Part shown: positions 13,210 through 25,850 of the stretch, one piece after another | Layout of the letters: each line of letters starts with the position of its first letter | Numbering within the stretch: the stretch's first letter is position 1 | From: Stromatinia cepivora | Taxonomy: Eukaryota > Ascomycota > Leotiomycetes > Helotiales > Sclerotiniaceae | Assembly: GCA_014898415.1 (NCBI GenBank) | Contig: RCTD01000033.1 | Location: 186,001 to 250,000 of the forward strand | DNA length: 64,000 nucleotides | Direction: 5' to 3' | Program-made: the position numbers and the translations under genes | Notes under the pieces: model-generated | Databases searched by the model: none | The model's input: the letters and a program-made list of their open reading frames with translations, nothing else | What the model was told of the DNA's origin: nothing

Positions 13210-14479
13210 TTATCTATAATTCATTTACAAGTATCCGATTATCTGATAACTTTTCAAATAATATTTTATTTTAATAATACCTTCTTAAATAAATTTTTAT
13301 GAATATTATATCTAAAGAAAAAAGATCTATTCCGATTTAATCAACGAAAATAAATCTTTTTAGAAGTATATCATCATTTTTATAATACAATGAACTCCTT
13401 CTTCTATATATTCCAAATCTTCAAAAACATATTCTAAGGAATCCTTTCTTTTTCTTTAATTATTTTAACAATCCTTCGAAGAAAATATAAATACAAAATT
13501 GGATAACATTATTATTGAAAAAAAAAAGATTGGTAAAGAAAAGATTCCAATATATAAAATCGATATTCCTAGTAATTCAATTGCTCTTTCCGAATCATTA
13601 TTACAATTACAAGATCTCTATATAATGATTATAAATTTGAAAGAAAAGAATCGATAATTGAAAGTTATAATAATGATGAGTTTTATAATAATGCAATTTC
13701 CTTTTAAACCTTAAATGATATTTATATAGATATTCAGATCAATAATAATATCTGGGATTTCCTTTATTCTTTTAATCGAAATCTAAGGATTTTTATTCAA
13801 GCAAATTCGAAGATCCCAAAATCAGAGAAAGAAAACTTTGATCAGACAATCTGATCATTTGGAGCCCTCCGATAGTTCTTTTTTTTTTCAGAAAATAACA
13901 ATTTATTTAATAATTAGGGATCCTTTTATTCAAAAAGTCAATCTAACCGGTTAAGATTATATTCTTATATCAATCATAATTTACAGTAAAATATATATAT
14001 ATCAAAACCTATAAATCTTATTATTAAATTTAACGATAGTATTGAATTTAAAATTAATTTGTAATAATTATTAATTATAGAATGATTCGAATTGTATATT
14101 ACATTACTTAAGAATGAAATATAACATTACATATATATAATCAATCAAACCGAATCAAAAGTACAAATATATTGTTATATTCTTTATATACAAATGTTCC
14201 GATTTATAGTATTCGAATTGATCGAATAACTTACAGTGATTTATTGGAATCTAATCAAAATCAATAATATTTGTTTTCAATATGAGATATAGATTATGTC
14301 TAATATAATTCGATATAACAACTTTCTAGAATAATATAAGAAGTTTAGATTATTTATTACCCAAATGGAGATTATTAATAATAAAATTCTATTCAGGAAT
14401 TTCGAATAGAAGATTTCCGATTTTTTTTTATAAATAATAACAATATTTATCAAGGATTGTAAGATTACAAAAGAACTCG

Positions 14480-14935
14480 CGAATATATTTATTAAAATAA
14501 ATTAAAATAAAGTTTTATTATAAGAACAAAATCGATATTATATTAAGTAAGAAATCTTTATAACTATTTGTAAACCAATGATTATTATAAATCCTTTATA
14601 ATTCTTTCAGAACTTTAATAATTTCAATTTTGGAATCTTTATATTCCCGAAACCATTTTCACCCCGGAATGCTCCTTCCGGATATACTGACTTTGCTATA
14701 TTCAATAACTATTCGAATTTCAAATATTTATTGCTTTTTCCCTTTCCTAAAGTAGTATATATATTGATACCTTGTATTGATAATTTCAATAAGATCGAAA
14801 CGGTACAAAAAGAAGCAGAAGAATTCGAAGAATATCGGGATGCCGAAGAAGACTTTAATTCAGAAATTATAATTGAAGTTATATAGAATATTTATTTAGA
14901 AGAAGAAAAGCGTTTAAAATCAAATACTTAAATTC
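14480..14935 (+). pseudogene. Gag-like region of gypsy copy 2
   Basis: Inverse-orientation counterpart of 3893-3396. Conserved landmarks are NFNFGIFIFPKPFSP, then the acidic tail KEAEEFEEYRDAEEDF. The frame is interrupted by stops upstream. Confidence 0.6.
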
Positions 14936-16039
14936 CATTTTCATTTTAAGCATTATATAGGATATAAGATTTCTTGATTTAATCAAATTTATAAAAGAAA
15001 AAGCATTTACCCTTTCCTACAATCTTTCGAAAAATAATTATATTTACCGACCAAGAACACCTACTGACTCCGAAACAAATAGACTTGCTTTTATTAATAT
15101 TATACTTCTTATTTGTTTATTTCCTATATTTAAACTAAGAATTATATTATTTGAAATTTCAATTGAAGTTAAAAGATATAATAATATATAAGATCATATT
15201 ATTACCTATTTCATATTCTTTAATTTAATAATCGATAATTATAAATAATCTTTTATTTTTTTCTTTATTATTGAATTAGAAAATTATAATATTATTTTAA
15301 ATAAATTTTGATTATCAGAAATTCGAGTAAAGTTCGATTACTTTAATTAATATTTCGAATAATTTAAAAAGAAACTCTATATTATCTTTTATTCGAATAA
15401 TCTTTTTATTATTTAATTATCCTTTTGCAAATAAAAGATCGATCAATTAACCCAATAAAATATTGATCGATAAGATAATCAATTTGAAGAATATTGAAAT
15501 CAAAAAGATTCATAATTGAGTAAATCAATCGCAATTAATAATATATAACAAGAATTTTCAAATATAAATATAATACAAACTTTTATTGAAAAAAAAGAAG
15601 CCCCGATTTTTTTCAAATTCAATTTATCTCCTTTTCAACCAATTATATTATTATTGCAGATCTATAAATACCTTTCCTGTATATCACCCGAAATCCTCGA
15701 TCTATATATATTCAAATCTAATAAATTCCAATTAGAATACAAAAGAAACAAATAAATTAAACTTTTTATTATTATTTTAAAAGAATTCGATAATATAATA
15801 AACTTTTAATAAAACAAATAATATATAAAAAAAAAATACTAATTATTCTAACCGAATTCAAGAATATAAAAGTTCGAAAAAAACTCGATTGAGTATTAAC
15901 TAAAATCGATTCAGAATCCAAAATACTATTTGAATATCAATAATATTATCAAGCCTTTTCCAAATATGAATCAAACATTTTGCCTTTTAATCGATCTTAT
16001 AATTATAAAATCATATTGGAAAACAAAAAAGAATAAATT

Positions 16040-16700
16040 TTGCATTATAGTCCATTTTACAAAATATCTTTAGAACAATTAGAAATCATTAAAGAATATA
16101 TTATGGATAATTTTAACAAAAGTTTTATTGAATTTAATCAAATCCCTTATATTATATCCATTTTATTCATCAAGAAACCTAATAATAGTTTGAAATTTTG
16201 TATAAACTTTAAATTATTGAATTCTTTAATACATAAAGATTAATATCCCCTTCCTTTAATTAACGAAACACTTTCTTAACTTTCTAATATTAAAATCTTT
16301 ACCAAACTCAATATTTGTTAAACTTTCTATTATATAAAAATGGATCTTGTTTCGAAAAAGTATATTACTTTTCGAATTTGATATAAATTATACAAATACA
16401 AGATTATATTATTCGGATTAGCAAATAATTTTGTAATCTATTAATATTATATAAATGATATTCTATTCGATTATTTAAACATCTTTTGTATAATATATTT
16501 CAATAATATTCTAATCTATTCCGAAAACAAAAAAGAATATTAAATTTATATTAAACTAATTCTCAAACGATTAAAAACCATTGATCTACAAATAGATTTT
16601 AAAAAATACAAATTCAATATTATATATATCAAATACTTAGACTTTATCATCTTTATTAAAGAAATAAAGATAAACCTTGAAAAGATTAAAATAGTTGAGA
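16040..16700 (+). pseudogene. Gypsy reverse-transcriptase relic
   Basis: The first 67 codons (16040-16243) are still open and show the classic RT entry YKISLEQLEIIKEYI...SILFIKKPNNSLKFCINFKLLN. After a stop, YPLPLINETLS continues in frame. The catalytic motif is altered to YFNNILIY near 16500. Not functional. Confidence 0.8.
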
Positions 16701-17849
16701 ATTAAACCTTTCCGACAATAATAAAAGGGATCCAATCATTCCTCGATTTTTGCAATTTTTATTAACAATTCATTAAAGATTATAATATAATAACAAAACC
16801 TTTCAACGAATTCATTAAAGCAAACATTAAGTTTATATTCAACAAAGTATACCAAAACACATTCAATATCTTGAAGAAAAAGCTTATCTCCACTCCATCC
16901 CTGCAATATTATAATCACCGATTCCTTTATATACTCGAAATAAATATATCTAATAAAATAATTATTAATATATTATTACAATAATATAATAAAGATTGAT
17001 TTCCTATAACTTATTTCTCTAAAACCATAATTATCGCTGAATTAAATTATAAAATTCATAATAAAGAAATACTATCAATCATTTAATCTCTTAATCATTG
17101 AAAAACAAAATTCGCCGGTTCATTATATAAAATCAAGATTTATATCGATTATAAGGCCCTCGAATATTTCATGATTATCAAGATTCTCAACACTCAATAA
17201 ATTTATTAAACAAAAGTTTTAGCCAATTATAATTTCATCATTATATATTGCCCTAGAAAAAATAACCCTTTCACCAATACTTTAATCTATCGAACCAACG
17301 AATTAGATCTCCAGAATTATACCAAAAAGAAGAATCACCTTTAATAATTTATTAAAGATAATCAAATTAATATCGAAATTATAAAAGAAATTTTACAAAA
17401 GTATTATCCAAATAAAATAACGATCATTAATATCGATTTGAATAAAATTACTCTTCGATTCAATCTAATTAATTATATTATCAAAACAAATAAAACTATA
17501 AATAATTTATTAGTATTCAAAATACAAACTATTCAAGGTTATAAGTATATATCACTCCAAAATGATCTTTTATTCTATAATAATCATTTGATAATATTTG
17601 ATATCGATAATCTTTGAATTTATCTAATTTATAAAGCTTATAATTCCGTTTCCACTATTCATTTTGATATAAGCAAAATCTACTTCTTATTATTTCAACA
17701 ATACTATTAACCCAGAATATATAATATTGTAATCAGATATATATACAATTATTATATCTACAAATATAATTCCATTCTATATAATCGTATTTCTGGTTTA
17801 TTATATCTATTTCTGATTTCTAATCAAATATAACAATATATCATTATAG

Positions 17850-18310
17850 ATTACTACAATTTTAATAAGAATAAATATGAATATAATAATATTTTAATCA
17901 TTATTGATCGATTGATGAAGCAAATTATCTCTATACCTTATCATAAATCAATCAATGCTCAAATTCAAATACAATTATATCTCTACCATATATATCAATA
18001 TTATAATCCTTTTGATATTATAATATCAAATCACAACCTCCAATTCATATCACAATTCTGAAAGGAATTCAATTAAATCCTAAAAATCGATTTCAAATTA
18101 TTCATTATTCATTATCCCCAAATCGATAATCAAATTGAAATCTATAATCAATATTTTCAATAACGATTAAAACTGTTTATTAATTATTATCAAAACGATT
18201 AATCAGAATTCCTATTTATAATAAATTACACGCAATTTACTCTTCCATACAATTCCTTAGAGAGATTTATACTCTACAAAACCCTATACAGATATATACC
18301 AAAATATATA
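17850..18310 (+). pseudogene. Gypsy integrase-core relic
   Basis: Degenerate translation keeps the landmarks IIIDRLMKQIISIPYHKSI and, further on, IIHYPQIDNQIEIYNQYF (family pattern: YHPQTDGQTERxNQ). Several in-frame stops. Confidence 0.7.
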
Positions 18311-18714
18311 TAGGAATAAAAGGAAAACACTAATAAATCAATAAACGATATAAATATATATAATATTTATATATATACAAAACATAATAAATTAACTTTT
18401 GTATAAACGAAAAAAGACTTATTATATATTCAAACCAAAATATCGAAATCCATAAATACTTATTAATATAAGATCGATTTCGATATCGAAGATTATATAT
18501 AATTCAATATAAAGAGTTATTTTATCTAAAGATTATCCAAAAAGCTGGATTTCCTAATTCAAAAAAAATTCAAGATCATTAATCGATCTGAAAACTCTTT
18601 CAAATTCGAACTCCTAATTATAATGAAAATTTATCTTATTTTCCTTTTAGATCGATTATATAAAATATATAACAATCCTTTTCCTAATTAAATACTCGAA
18701 CCACCTCCGTTTAT

Positions 18715-18910
18715 TAATATAACTAATAATTCGGAATAGAAAATAAAAAAGATCCTAATAATAAAAAAAATATAAAAAACCCTATTATATAAAATCTTAT
18801 AATTTAATAACAATATTAATCTTACCTAATATTCTACTTCCAATTTTAAAACATTACCATACCTCCTACACGATTTTCACCTGGTCAATCCAATATTACT
18901 TGATCCTTTT
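18715..18910 (+). pseudogene. Chromodomain-like C-terminal relic of gypsy Pol
   Basis: The translation retains the end of the domain, LLHDFHLVNPILLDPF, which matches the chromovirus pattern LLxDFHxxNPxxPGP. In active chromoviruses this domain guides insertion into heterochromatin. Confidence 0.55.
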
Positions 18911-19494
18911 AATCGATTAATTAATTAAATAAAACTTTATAAAAACAAAAAAGATAATTATAATTATATAAATAACAATTCATCTATAAAATTAAGGGAA
19001 AAAAAAGTATTCTTTAATTCAGCAGATTAAATATTATGATTTTATAATGATATATATATATATAATTATAAAAGGATCGAAAATCTATATAAATTCAAAG
19101 GAATTTAATTATATACATATATAATCCGAATTCTATATAATAAACGAACTACCACCATCAAAACAATACAAAAGCAATATATTTCAAAAAACTTATACTT
19201 ATAATCATTTCAAAAATCATATAAAAAGAAGCTTGAATATAATAAAAACAAAATATAATGTTACCTCTATCGATTTCGTTCAATTTGATTGATTTAATCA
19301 ATTTGATTGATTAATTTGATCGATTTCGGAATTGATTATATTAATTATTTATCATCACTATATTATAATTCAACCTTCTTCCTTTTTCTATTGAAACTTT
19401 TTCCTTTTAAAAGTTTCCTAAATCAAGAAGAATACAAATCAATATTAATTTAACCAATTAATGAATGATTTGGTCGATTTGATTAATTCATTTG

Positions 19495-19786
19495 TTATTT
19501 GTCACGAATCGTGAACCACAGGAGGCTAACCACATGATACCTCTTATCTCCCATATCAATTTATAAGCTGATCATCCGTACGCATACGTTACGAATCATA
19601 TAATTTAATATAGTAAAATGGTAACCCTAATAACGCATACACACAACCCCGCAACCCACAAATAGGTATTTGTATATATATATCTAATCGCTCCTTACAA
19701 GCCATAGTTCTTCAATTGTAGATTCTAAAGAACATAATTGACCCTGTTTATTCAGCTCTACTACGGCTCTTGTGCGTCACATTATT
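19495..19786 (+). mobile_element. Solo LTR of the gypsy family inside gypsy copy 2 (duplication TTATT)
   Basis: The 282-bp LTR at 19500-19781 starts TGTCACGAATCG and ends TGCGTCACA. It is bordered by TTATT at 19495-19499 and 19782-19786. Its own duplication shows an independent insertion followed by LTR-LTR recombination, so it is not the 3' LTR of the host element. Confidence 0.85.
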
Positions 19787-19973
19787 TTGGTCAATTTGAT
19801 TGATTATTTTGGTCAATTTAATCAATTTCCAGTAAATTAATCAAATCAACCAAAATGATCAATCTAATTGATTTAGAACTCATGAACCTTCACAAAACCT
19901 GATTTCCGATAAAATAATAATGGAATAAAGGAATGAAATACTCGAAAACAAGTTTTTCCAAAGAAAAAAATAG

Positions 19974-20255
19974 TATCACGAATCATGAACCATAAAAGAC
20001 AAATTATATAATATCCCTTATCTCCCATATCAATTTATAAATTGATCATCTATATATATACATTACGAATCATACAATTTAATATAATAAAATAGTAACC
20101 CTAATAATATATATATATAATCTCATAATCTATAAATAAGTATTTATATATATATATCTAATCGCTTCTTACAAGCCATAATTCTTCAATTGTAGATTCT
20201 AAGGAATATAATTGATCCTATTTATTCAGCTCTACTACAGCTCTTGTGCGTCACA
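19974..20255 (+). repeat. 3' LTR (282 bp) of gypsy copy 2
   Basis: Starts TATCACGAATC (TG mutated to TA) and ends TGCGTCACA. The left flank is a polypurine tract and the two flanking 5-mers differ (AATAG, GTTAT), so it is internal-to-flank rather than a solo LTR. Confidence 0.75.
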
Positions 20256-20332
20256 GTTATACTCTATAATAAGATGTATTATATAATGAAGGAATAAATC
20301 TATCTTATATTTTTCGAATTAGATTTTATATA

Positions 20333-20624
20333 GAAAGTGTCACGAATCGTGAACCACAGGAGGCTAACCACGTGATACCTCTTATCTCCCACATCCATTG
20401 GTGAGCTGATCGTCCGTGCACATGCGTTACGATTCATGCGATTTAGTATGGTAAAATGGTAACCCTAATAACGCATACGCACAACCCTGCAGCCCATAAA
20501 TGGGTATTTGTGTATATATATCTAGTCGCTCCTTACGAGCTATAATTCTTCAGTTGTAGATTCTAAAGAACATAATTGACCCTGTTTATTCAGCTCTACT
20601 ACGGCTCTTGTGCGTCACAGAAAG
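20333..20624 (+). mobile_element. Solo LTR of the gypsy family (duplication GAAAG)
   Basis: 282 bp at 20338-20619, bordered by GAAAG at 20333-20337 and 20620-20624. It is the least mutated copy, retaining for example GTGCACATGCGTTACG, so it is the youngest or best preserved of the family here. Confidence 0.9.
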
Positions 20625-20759
20625 AGAAGAATGTATATTAATTCGATATATTCGATTATATTCAAAATCAATTTATATATAAACAAAAATAGTTGTAGAT
20701 TTTAAATATAGTATCTTTATTATTAAAAAGATTTTGAAGGTCTATGGAATTATTAATTA

Positions 20760-21487
20760 AAAGTATAAAAAGTGGCCGGAACTTATTCAAATATATATGC
20801 TCAAATGGCTTGTATGATATCTAATATATAAAGGATTGATAATAAAGGAATAGAGATTAATTATATAGAGTGATGAATGTTCTATAGAGTGGGGGCAGAG
20901 TAGAAAAGAAAAATGATACTTCTGTATTCCCGTTCAGAAATAGGAACCTAAAATAGTTCAAATATATAGTACAAATAAGAATATAAAGATTATGGTCTAA
21001 AAAAACTTTTGGAATCTTGAAAAGAGTAATCTATATATAATAGATAAAGATTTTGAAAATAAGAAATATAAATATAATACCAATTTATATCTCAAGATCC
21101 TCAATGTTGAAATAGATTTTGCTTTTGAAAGATTAAATCCAGAGTATGAATTTATATAGGATAATACTTTTATTTATTATACTTATAAAGTACAAGATTG
21201 ATTTCAAAAAAAAGGGATCTCAATATTGAAGGATTGATCTTCTTATTCTCCTAATCTCAATCCTATTGAATATATTTGGTGGATTTTAAATGTAAAGTTA
21301 TATAAAATGTTTCCTAATATTATAATCGATAAAAACGAATCGGAATATACTAAATAAAAATTAAAAAGTTGTTTATAAATAGTTTGGGATACATTAGATT
21401 AAGAATTATTCGATAAATTAAGAATAAGTATACCTAATAGAATTAAAACTTGTATCACGATAAAGGGCCGGTATACAAAATATTGAT
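20760..21487 (+). pseudogene. Tc1/mariner-type transposase relic
   Basis: The plus-strand translation, with stops, shows the DDE/D end of a Tc1/mariner transposase. DNTFIYYTYKVQD corresponds to the second catalytic Asp region (family: DNAxxHTA), followed by the hallmark DWSSYSPNLNPIEYIWW around 21230-21285 and a C-terminus PNRIKTCITIKGRYTKY near 21436-21486. Terminal repeats were not identified. AT-rich and clearly inactive. The 5' limit is approximate. Confidence 0.75.
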
Positions 21488-21489
21488 TA

Positions 21490-22762
21490 ATTATGAAGCG
21501 ATAAGGATTTAAATTTTTTTTGGAGAATAATATAGATATAGAACTTCAATATATTCAAATTTTAGATTATAATAATTAATGATTGATTTTATAATTAAAT
21601 TGAAAAATAGATATTGAATATATAAAAAAATTGAAATTAGATTGTGGGGTAATATAAGTTGATTAGTACTGTATCCCTCATGTCTCACGCATAGCTTCAC
21701 TAATTGACCTCTCGTATCCAAACTTAGTACCTCAATCCTCTCAGCTATAATGATGGCGATCGCAGACACCAGGGCATAGTGGCCCCAGTGTGGGACTGTT
21801 GCGTTTTATTGTATTTCCCACTTCTCGACATTGCAATCCTTTTATACCTGTAGAAGAAGATTCCAGCCCATTCTACCCAACCCAATTCAACCCTCTCCTT
21901 TCCTCCACCACTGCTTTTTCGCCCCGCACTTGCGGAGTATTGAGCGAGTATAATCAACAAAAGAATCAGAAACTTCTGCACATAATTCACCAACACCTCT
22001 ATGTCAGAAATTGTCTCACATTCTACACATCCGCTTCACATACCTATAAAAATCCATGAGGCCTTGAATCAAGATATTAAACAAGCCCAAGAGTCCAAGA
22101 GATAGAAAGGCAGTTGGTGAATATTGGGAAACCACCTACACCAAGAAACACGTTATTGATCGTAGAATCATAAAATCTGTAGTTTCGCCGCATAGGGCAG
22201 GGAGAGTACCTAGTATCTATCTTGTGTAGATTGATATCCAGAGTTTCAGACGACAATATCGAAGAAGAATAATGTCAACAAAAATACGCACAAACAATAA
22301 AAATAAACCCCAAACTTCAGATAACACTTATCAGTCCAGAATCCTTCTCATGCCCACTTCCACCACACTAGTACACAATATTGCGTGAGCCCAGGTGCAT
22401 TGTGGTTATTACACCATAGTGGCGCTAGTTTTCCGACAGTGTTTATCCATTTGCCGACACACAGGAGACTGGAGAGAGCTTTTATATACACGGGTATTTC
22501 TGCACACCTCTTGGACTTGTTCTTTCTTTTCTTTTCTTTTTTTTTTTCTAGATTTGGAGCCCCGAAAAGAAGGGCGAGGAGTGAATGTAGTGACAGGGCT
22601 TGTAAGATAATAGGAAAAGAGAATGTGTTAGATTGGTGTACTGCCCGATACAAAAGCGTTGAGTTGGGTTGGATGAGTATATAATAAATACAAGTTGAAT
22701 ATCCAATAATGCAACACCAGGAAAAGGACCTAGCTACCTGCAAAGCACAAAACTTCTATACA
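21490..22762. other. Boundary zone between the AT-rich block and the gene-rich DNA
   Basis: Base composition changes sharply near 21,640-21,900. Open stretches occur on both strands (for example 22348-22743 minus), but they overlap each other and a T-rich run at 22532-22550 and show no recognisable protein. Confidence 0.4.
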
Positions 22763-23089
22763 TCAACTACATGCACGTATCGGAAAAGTATAAATTTGTA
22801 ATGATCTCAAGAACCTGCTACGTGATACTAAATTAGACACGACATCACCACTCTGCAGTCGCGTAAGTGTATTCGGGGTCAAAGGATCCTGCCTACGAAG
22901 GAACTGATACTTCCTAACTTTCCTCGTCTCCTCCTTACATATTGATTTTGGCTCATACTTGTAATTGTGCTCCTTCTCCACATACTTCTGCGCCTTTGCG
23001 CTTGAGGCAAAAATTGGATAATTGGGGAATAGGCGAATTTGATATCCCTTATTGACTGTCCTTGGGCTTGTGTAGCCGTTGCGAAGGCA
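22763..23089 (-). CDS. Possible terminal exon of an unrecognised gene
   Basis: An open stretch of 109 codons on minus, entered by a plausible acceptor (TTTATAG) at 23090 and ending in a stop at 22763. It is basic and polar, with KYVEKEHNYKYEPKSICKEE and VRKYQFLRRQDPLTPNTL. Composition looks protein-like and GC is normal for the gene region. No ATG opens this frame, and no upstream exon could be placed in the ~120 bp before the UPF3-like stop. It may be a 3'-located exon of an overlapping transcript, or chance. The product is not recognised. Confidence 0.3.
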   Translation of the reverse strand, partial: CLRNGYTSPRTVNKGYQIRLFPNYPIFASSAKAQKYVEKEHNYKYEPKSICKEETRKVRKYQFLRRQDPLTPNTLTRLQSGDVVSNLVSRSRFLRSLQIYTFPIRACS

Positions 23090-23207
23090 CTATAAAGGAT
23101 ATTTTAGACATCGCAATGAAGTCTCATATTTCTCCGTTGGCTTGTGAGTTGCCCCTAAATCTGCTTTTGAAGGAAATTTTGAAAGATCTTTCGCGATCAC
23201 TATCTCT

Positions 23208-25099
23208 TCACTTTAGAGCTGGTCCTGCGGGGGCAACGGCAACTGGAGAAGGCTTTGGAGAATCCGCAGCTGGAGCATCCGCGCGACCTCTTCCACCACC
23301 ATTTCTACCACCCCTCCTGCCTATGGTTCCACCTCTGCCACCGCGAGAAGCCGGACTAGCAGGTGGCGGAGCAGGAGCTCTTGGAACTGGACCAGCACGT
23401 GGTAATTGATTTCCCTTTCGTTGCATGACGTGAACAGTACCCTCTGCAACGGAAACTGGATTGGCAGCCATTGCTTTCCTAAGACCTTCGGAATCTTCAA
23501 AATCTGCATATGCGAAGCCTTTCTTTTTATCTATCTCAACCATGGAAACTTTACCAAATTTCTCCAATGCTTCTTTTAACAATAGTTCAGTTACACCTTG
23601 AGACGGATTGGCATGTTTGATGAAAGCTTGTCGGGCACCTTTAGATGGAACATCTACTTGAGCTTTTGATCCTCGATTAGGAGTGGCTTGTTGAGTTTGC
23701 GCCGCGGCTGGAGCTGCAGGGGGGATCACTTTCGGAGCTGCTTTCGGCTGAGCTTGAGGTGTAGATGAAGATTGAGAAGTCGCGGTACTTGGTCGTTGTT
23801 CAGGTCGCTGTTGAGTGGTGAACTTCCGTAGTAGGACCATTGGTGTGGTTGGGGCCGAAGCAGTGGTTGTTGGCCTCTTGTTAGCAGACGACTCGGTAGT
23901 ATTTTTTTGATTACCTCTTCTGGATCTTCGACTACCTGATTGAGCACTGGGCTGGGTTGGAGGTACTTTGGGACCAGTGGGAGTTGTAGGGGTAGATGGG
24001 GAAGGTGCGGTATTATTAGGAGTGGTGGTGGACTTTTCAGAAGCCTCAGCTTTTACCGCACTAGCTGTATCACGTTTGATACGGCGATGAGCCTGGGAGG
24101 GACTAAGTCCGAGATCACGGTGTAGCATGCGAACATGAGCAGCAACAACGGCTTGTCTTTCATTGGCAGGAATTTTGGAAGTATCAAGCTTGGGAACGTT
24201 CTTTTCAGTACTTGTTGAAGTAGCTGCGGAGGAGGACGCTGCAGCTGTTTTCTTGGCAGCTTCTCTGTTCAAAATCTTGACAGCCTCTTGTGTGGCCGCA
24301 ACTTTGTCGGTCTTAGGATCCTTGTTGGATTTTCTACCATCATCTGTAGAACCTGGTCCTTCCTTCGCCTTGGACTTCGGGGTTTCTTGTTTCTTTGCTG
24401 CTTTTGCTGCCGATTCCTTCGTCTTGTTGGCCTTCTTATCCTTCAAAAATTGAACCAATGGAGTTACAGTAACTTTCTCGGGCTTTCCTGTTGGAGGATC
24501 TTCGCCTTCTGCGCCGATTTCTTTTGTAGTGACTGGGTTAGCCAATCCTTCCAAAAATGCCATGAATTCTGGATCCTGATCGATTGTTCCTGCCCGAGCA
24601 TCTGTACGACGTTTAAGACCTGCAGGGACTCTACTGTAAGGCGCAAATTCAACAGAGGGTGGTCCAATGAGACACGAATCTGTATATGTATTCTTTGCAT
24701 CTTCGAAACTGGCTTTCCGCACGACCTCGGAAAATGGTAAGAGGTGGTCACTATTTGTTAAGTGTAGATATGCTCGAGAAGGTCGGGATGGCTTGGAAGG
24801 ACTGTATTGATCTGTAAGCCCTGCCGGCACATACTATGCGAAAGTACATACTCTTTAGAATCTTTCCCCGATTTGTATTGAAACCAATCAACCTTTCCTT
24901 GCCCTACCTTCCATTCATCACCAAGAACAGAAAAGAATTCCGCCTCCGTCAATCCTGGAGCTAATCTGCGGATGATAAGCTTCAATTTGGAACTTGCTGG
25001 CTTGCTAGCAGTTTGCTTGGAAGTAATGCCAGATGTCTGTGTAGTTGTAACAGAGAGGACACCATTCGTTTGATTGCGAGATCCTGCGGTAGTAGCCAT
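23208..25099 (-). CDS. UPF3-like nonsense-mediated mRNA decay factor with extra RRM and RGG tail
   Basis: Two exons, 25099-24852 and 24801-23208, with a 50-nt intron (donor GTATGT, branch CTTAC, acceptor TACAG), give 613 residues. Residues about 38-165 match the Smg-4/UPF3 domain: KLKLIIRRLAPGLTEAEFF, then PSKPSRPSRAYLHL, and VEFAPYSRVP. This domain bridges UPF2 and the exon-junction complex to UPF1 in nonsense-mediated decay. A long Ser/Thr/Ala/Lys-rich disordered stretch follows. Residues about 474-545 form a second RNA-recognition motif with an RNP1-like KGFAYADF, and about 567-590 an RGG region. The ATG at 25099 is the first in frame. The gene is divergent from the phosphatase gene, 751 bp away. 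The UPF3 assignment is firm; the role of the C-terminal RRM is inference. Confidence 0.88.
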
Positions 25100-25850
25100 C
25101 TTGAATAATAGCTCTGAAAATGAATAGGACTTGAGGTCGACTTTCTACCAAGTATTGCGCCAAAGGTCTATCGAACTGGGTAATCAATATCCACACTTCT
25201 TCATTTGGGAGAGCTCGTGGGTCATTAACGAGCACATGGATATAGAAAGAATGTGACAATGATTTATTAGAGGAATCATTCACTGTGCTATTGTTTTGTT
25301 TGTGCAAGTAAGAAACCGTTTTATTTAATGTGATGATGATAGGAATTAAGGTTAGACTGTGGGGCATTCATCAAAGGTCCCTGGGGTCGGGACATCTAAC
25401 CACCGAGAATACGGTCACTTTTCAGACAGTTTCTATCAAGAACTTCGGTTACACTACGATATCTGGAATAGTGTGATATGATTCCAAGTACACTCTCAGA
25501 TGAAGCAGTTGGAAGTGCATTCTATCAGGAGGATTACGCATAATCACTCTCTTACGATTACCTCAGCTCCGAAGAAGAATACAACAGCTCTGAAGAGAGG
25601 ATCGAACACAGGCCGATTGCGGAAACTGCAGAATCACAATTGTTGAAAAGCCATCAGATTCAACAAAGTATACATACCTGCAGCCTCGAGACCATTTAGA
25701 CGACTTGGAAGAACTTAAAGAGGATTCAGGAAGACACTAAATTCCTCCAAAGTCTAGAAACTTAACGCAACAATACGATATTTCTCGTTCACGGAAGAAG
25801 AAAGAAAAAAGGATAAAGCCATCCCCCTCGCCCTTATCAAAGTACTCAAA
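25100..25850. promoter_or_regulatory. Shared divergent promoter region
   Basis: The 751 bp between the start codons of the UPF3-like gene (minus) and the phosphatase gene (plus) must hold both promoters. Short open runs occur in it, but none extends to a credible gene. No specific binding site is claimed. Confidence 0.45.

Larger units (their letters stand above)
13004..20255 (+). mobile_element. Ty3/gypsy (chromovirus-type) retrotransposon copy 2, degenerate
   Basis: Order on plus: truncated 5' LTR about 13004-13209, leader, Gag-like region about 14480-14935, reverse transcriptase about 16040-16700, RNase H about 17000-17200, integrase core about 17850-18310, a chromodomain-like end about 18715-18910, and a 3' LTR 19974-20255 preceded by the purine-rich AAAGAAAAAAATAG. 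RT before integrase plus a C-terminal chromodomain defines a chromovirus. The RT active site reads YFNNILIYSE where YLDDILIYS is expected; both Asp codons have become Asn, the G-to-A change RIP makes. A solo LTR (19500-19781) interrupts the 3' part. It has lost about 80 bp of its 5' LTR. Confidence 0.85.

Noticed and set aside
19974..20255. Third solo LTR
   Set aside because: Flanking 5-mers differ and a polypurine tract precedes it, so it is better read as the 3' LTR of gypsy copy 2.
1..21490. Gene or CRISPR-like content in the AT-rich block
   Set aside because: All open runs that could be recognised are retroelement or transposase relics; repeats are LTRs, not spaced arrays.
22348..22743. 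131-codon open run on minus and overlapping plus-strand runs
   Set aside because: Antisense to each other, crosses a T-run, hydrophobic low-information composition; no homology recognised.
23321..25367. Several plus and minus runs of 60-150 codons inside the UPF3-like gene and its leader
   Set aside because: Alternative frames of a well-supported coding gene; biased composition keeps them open.
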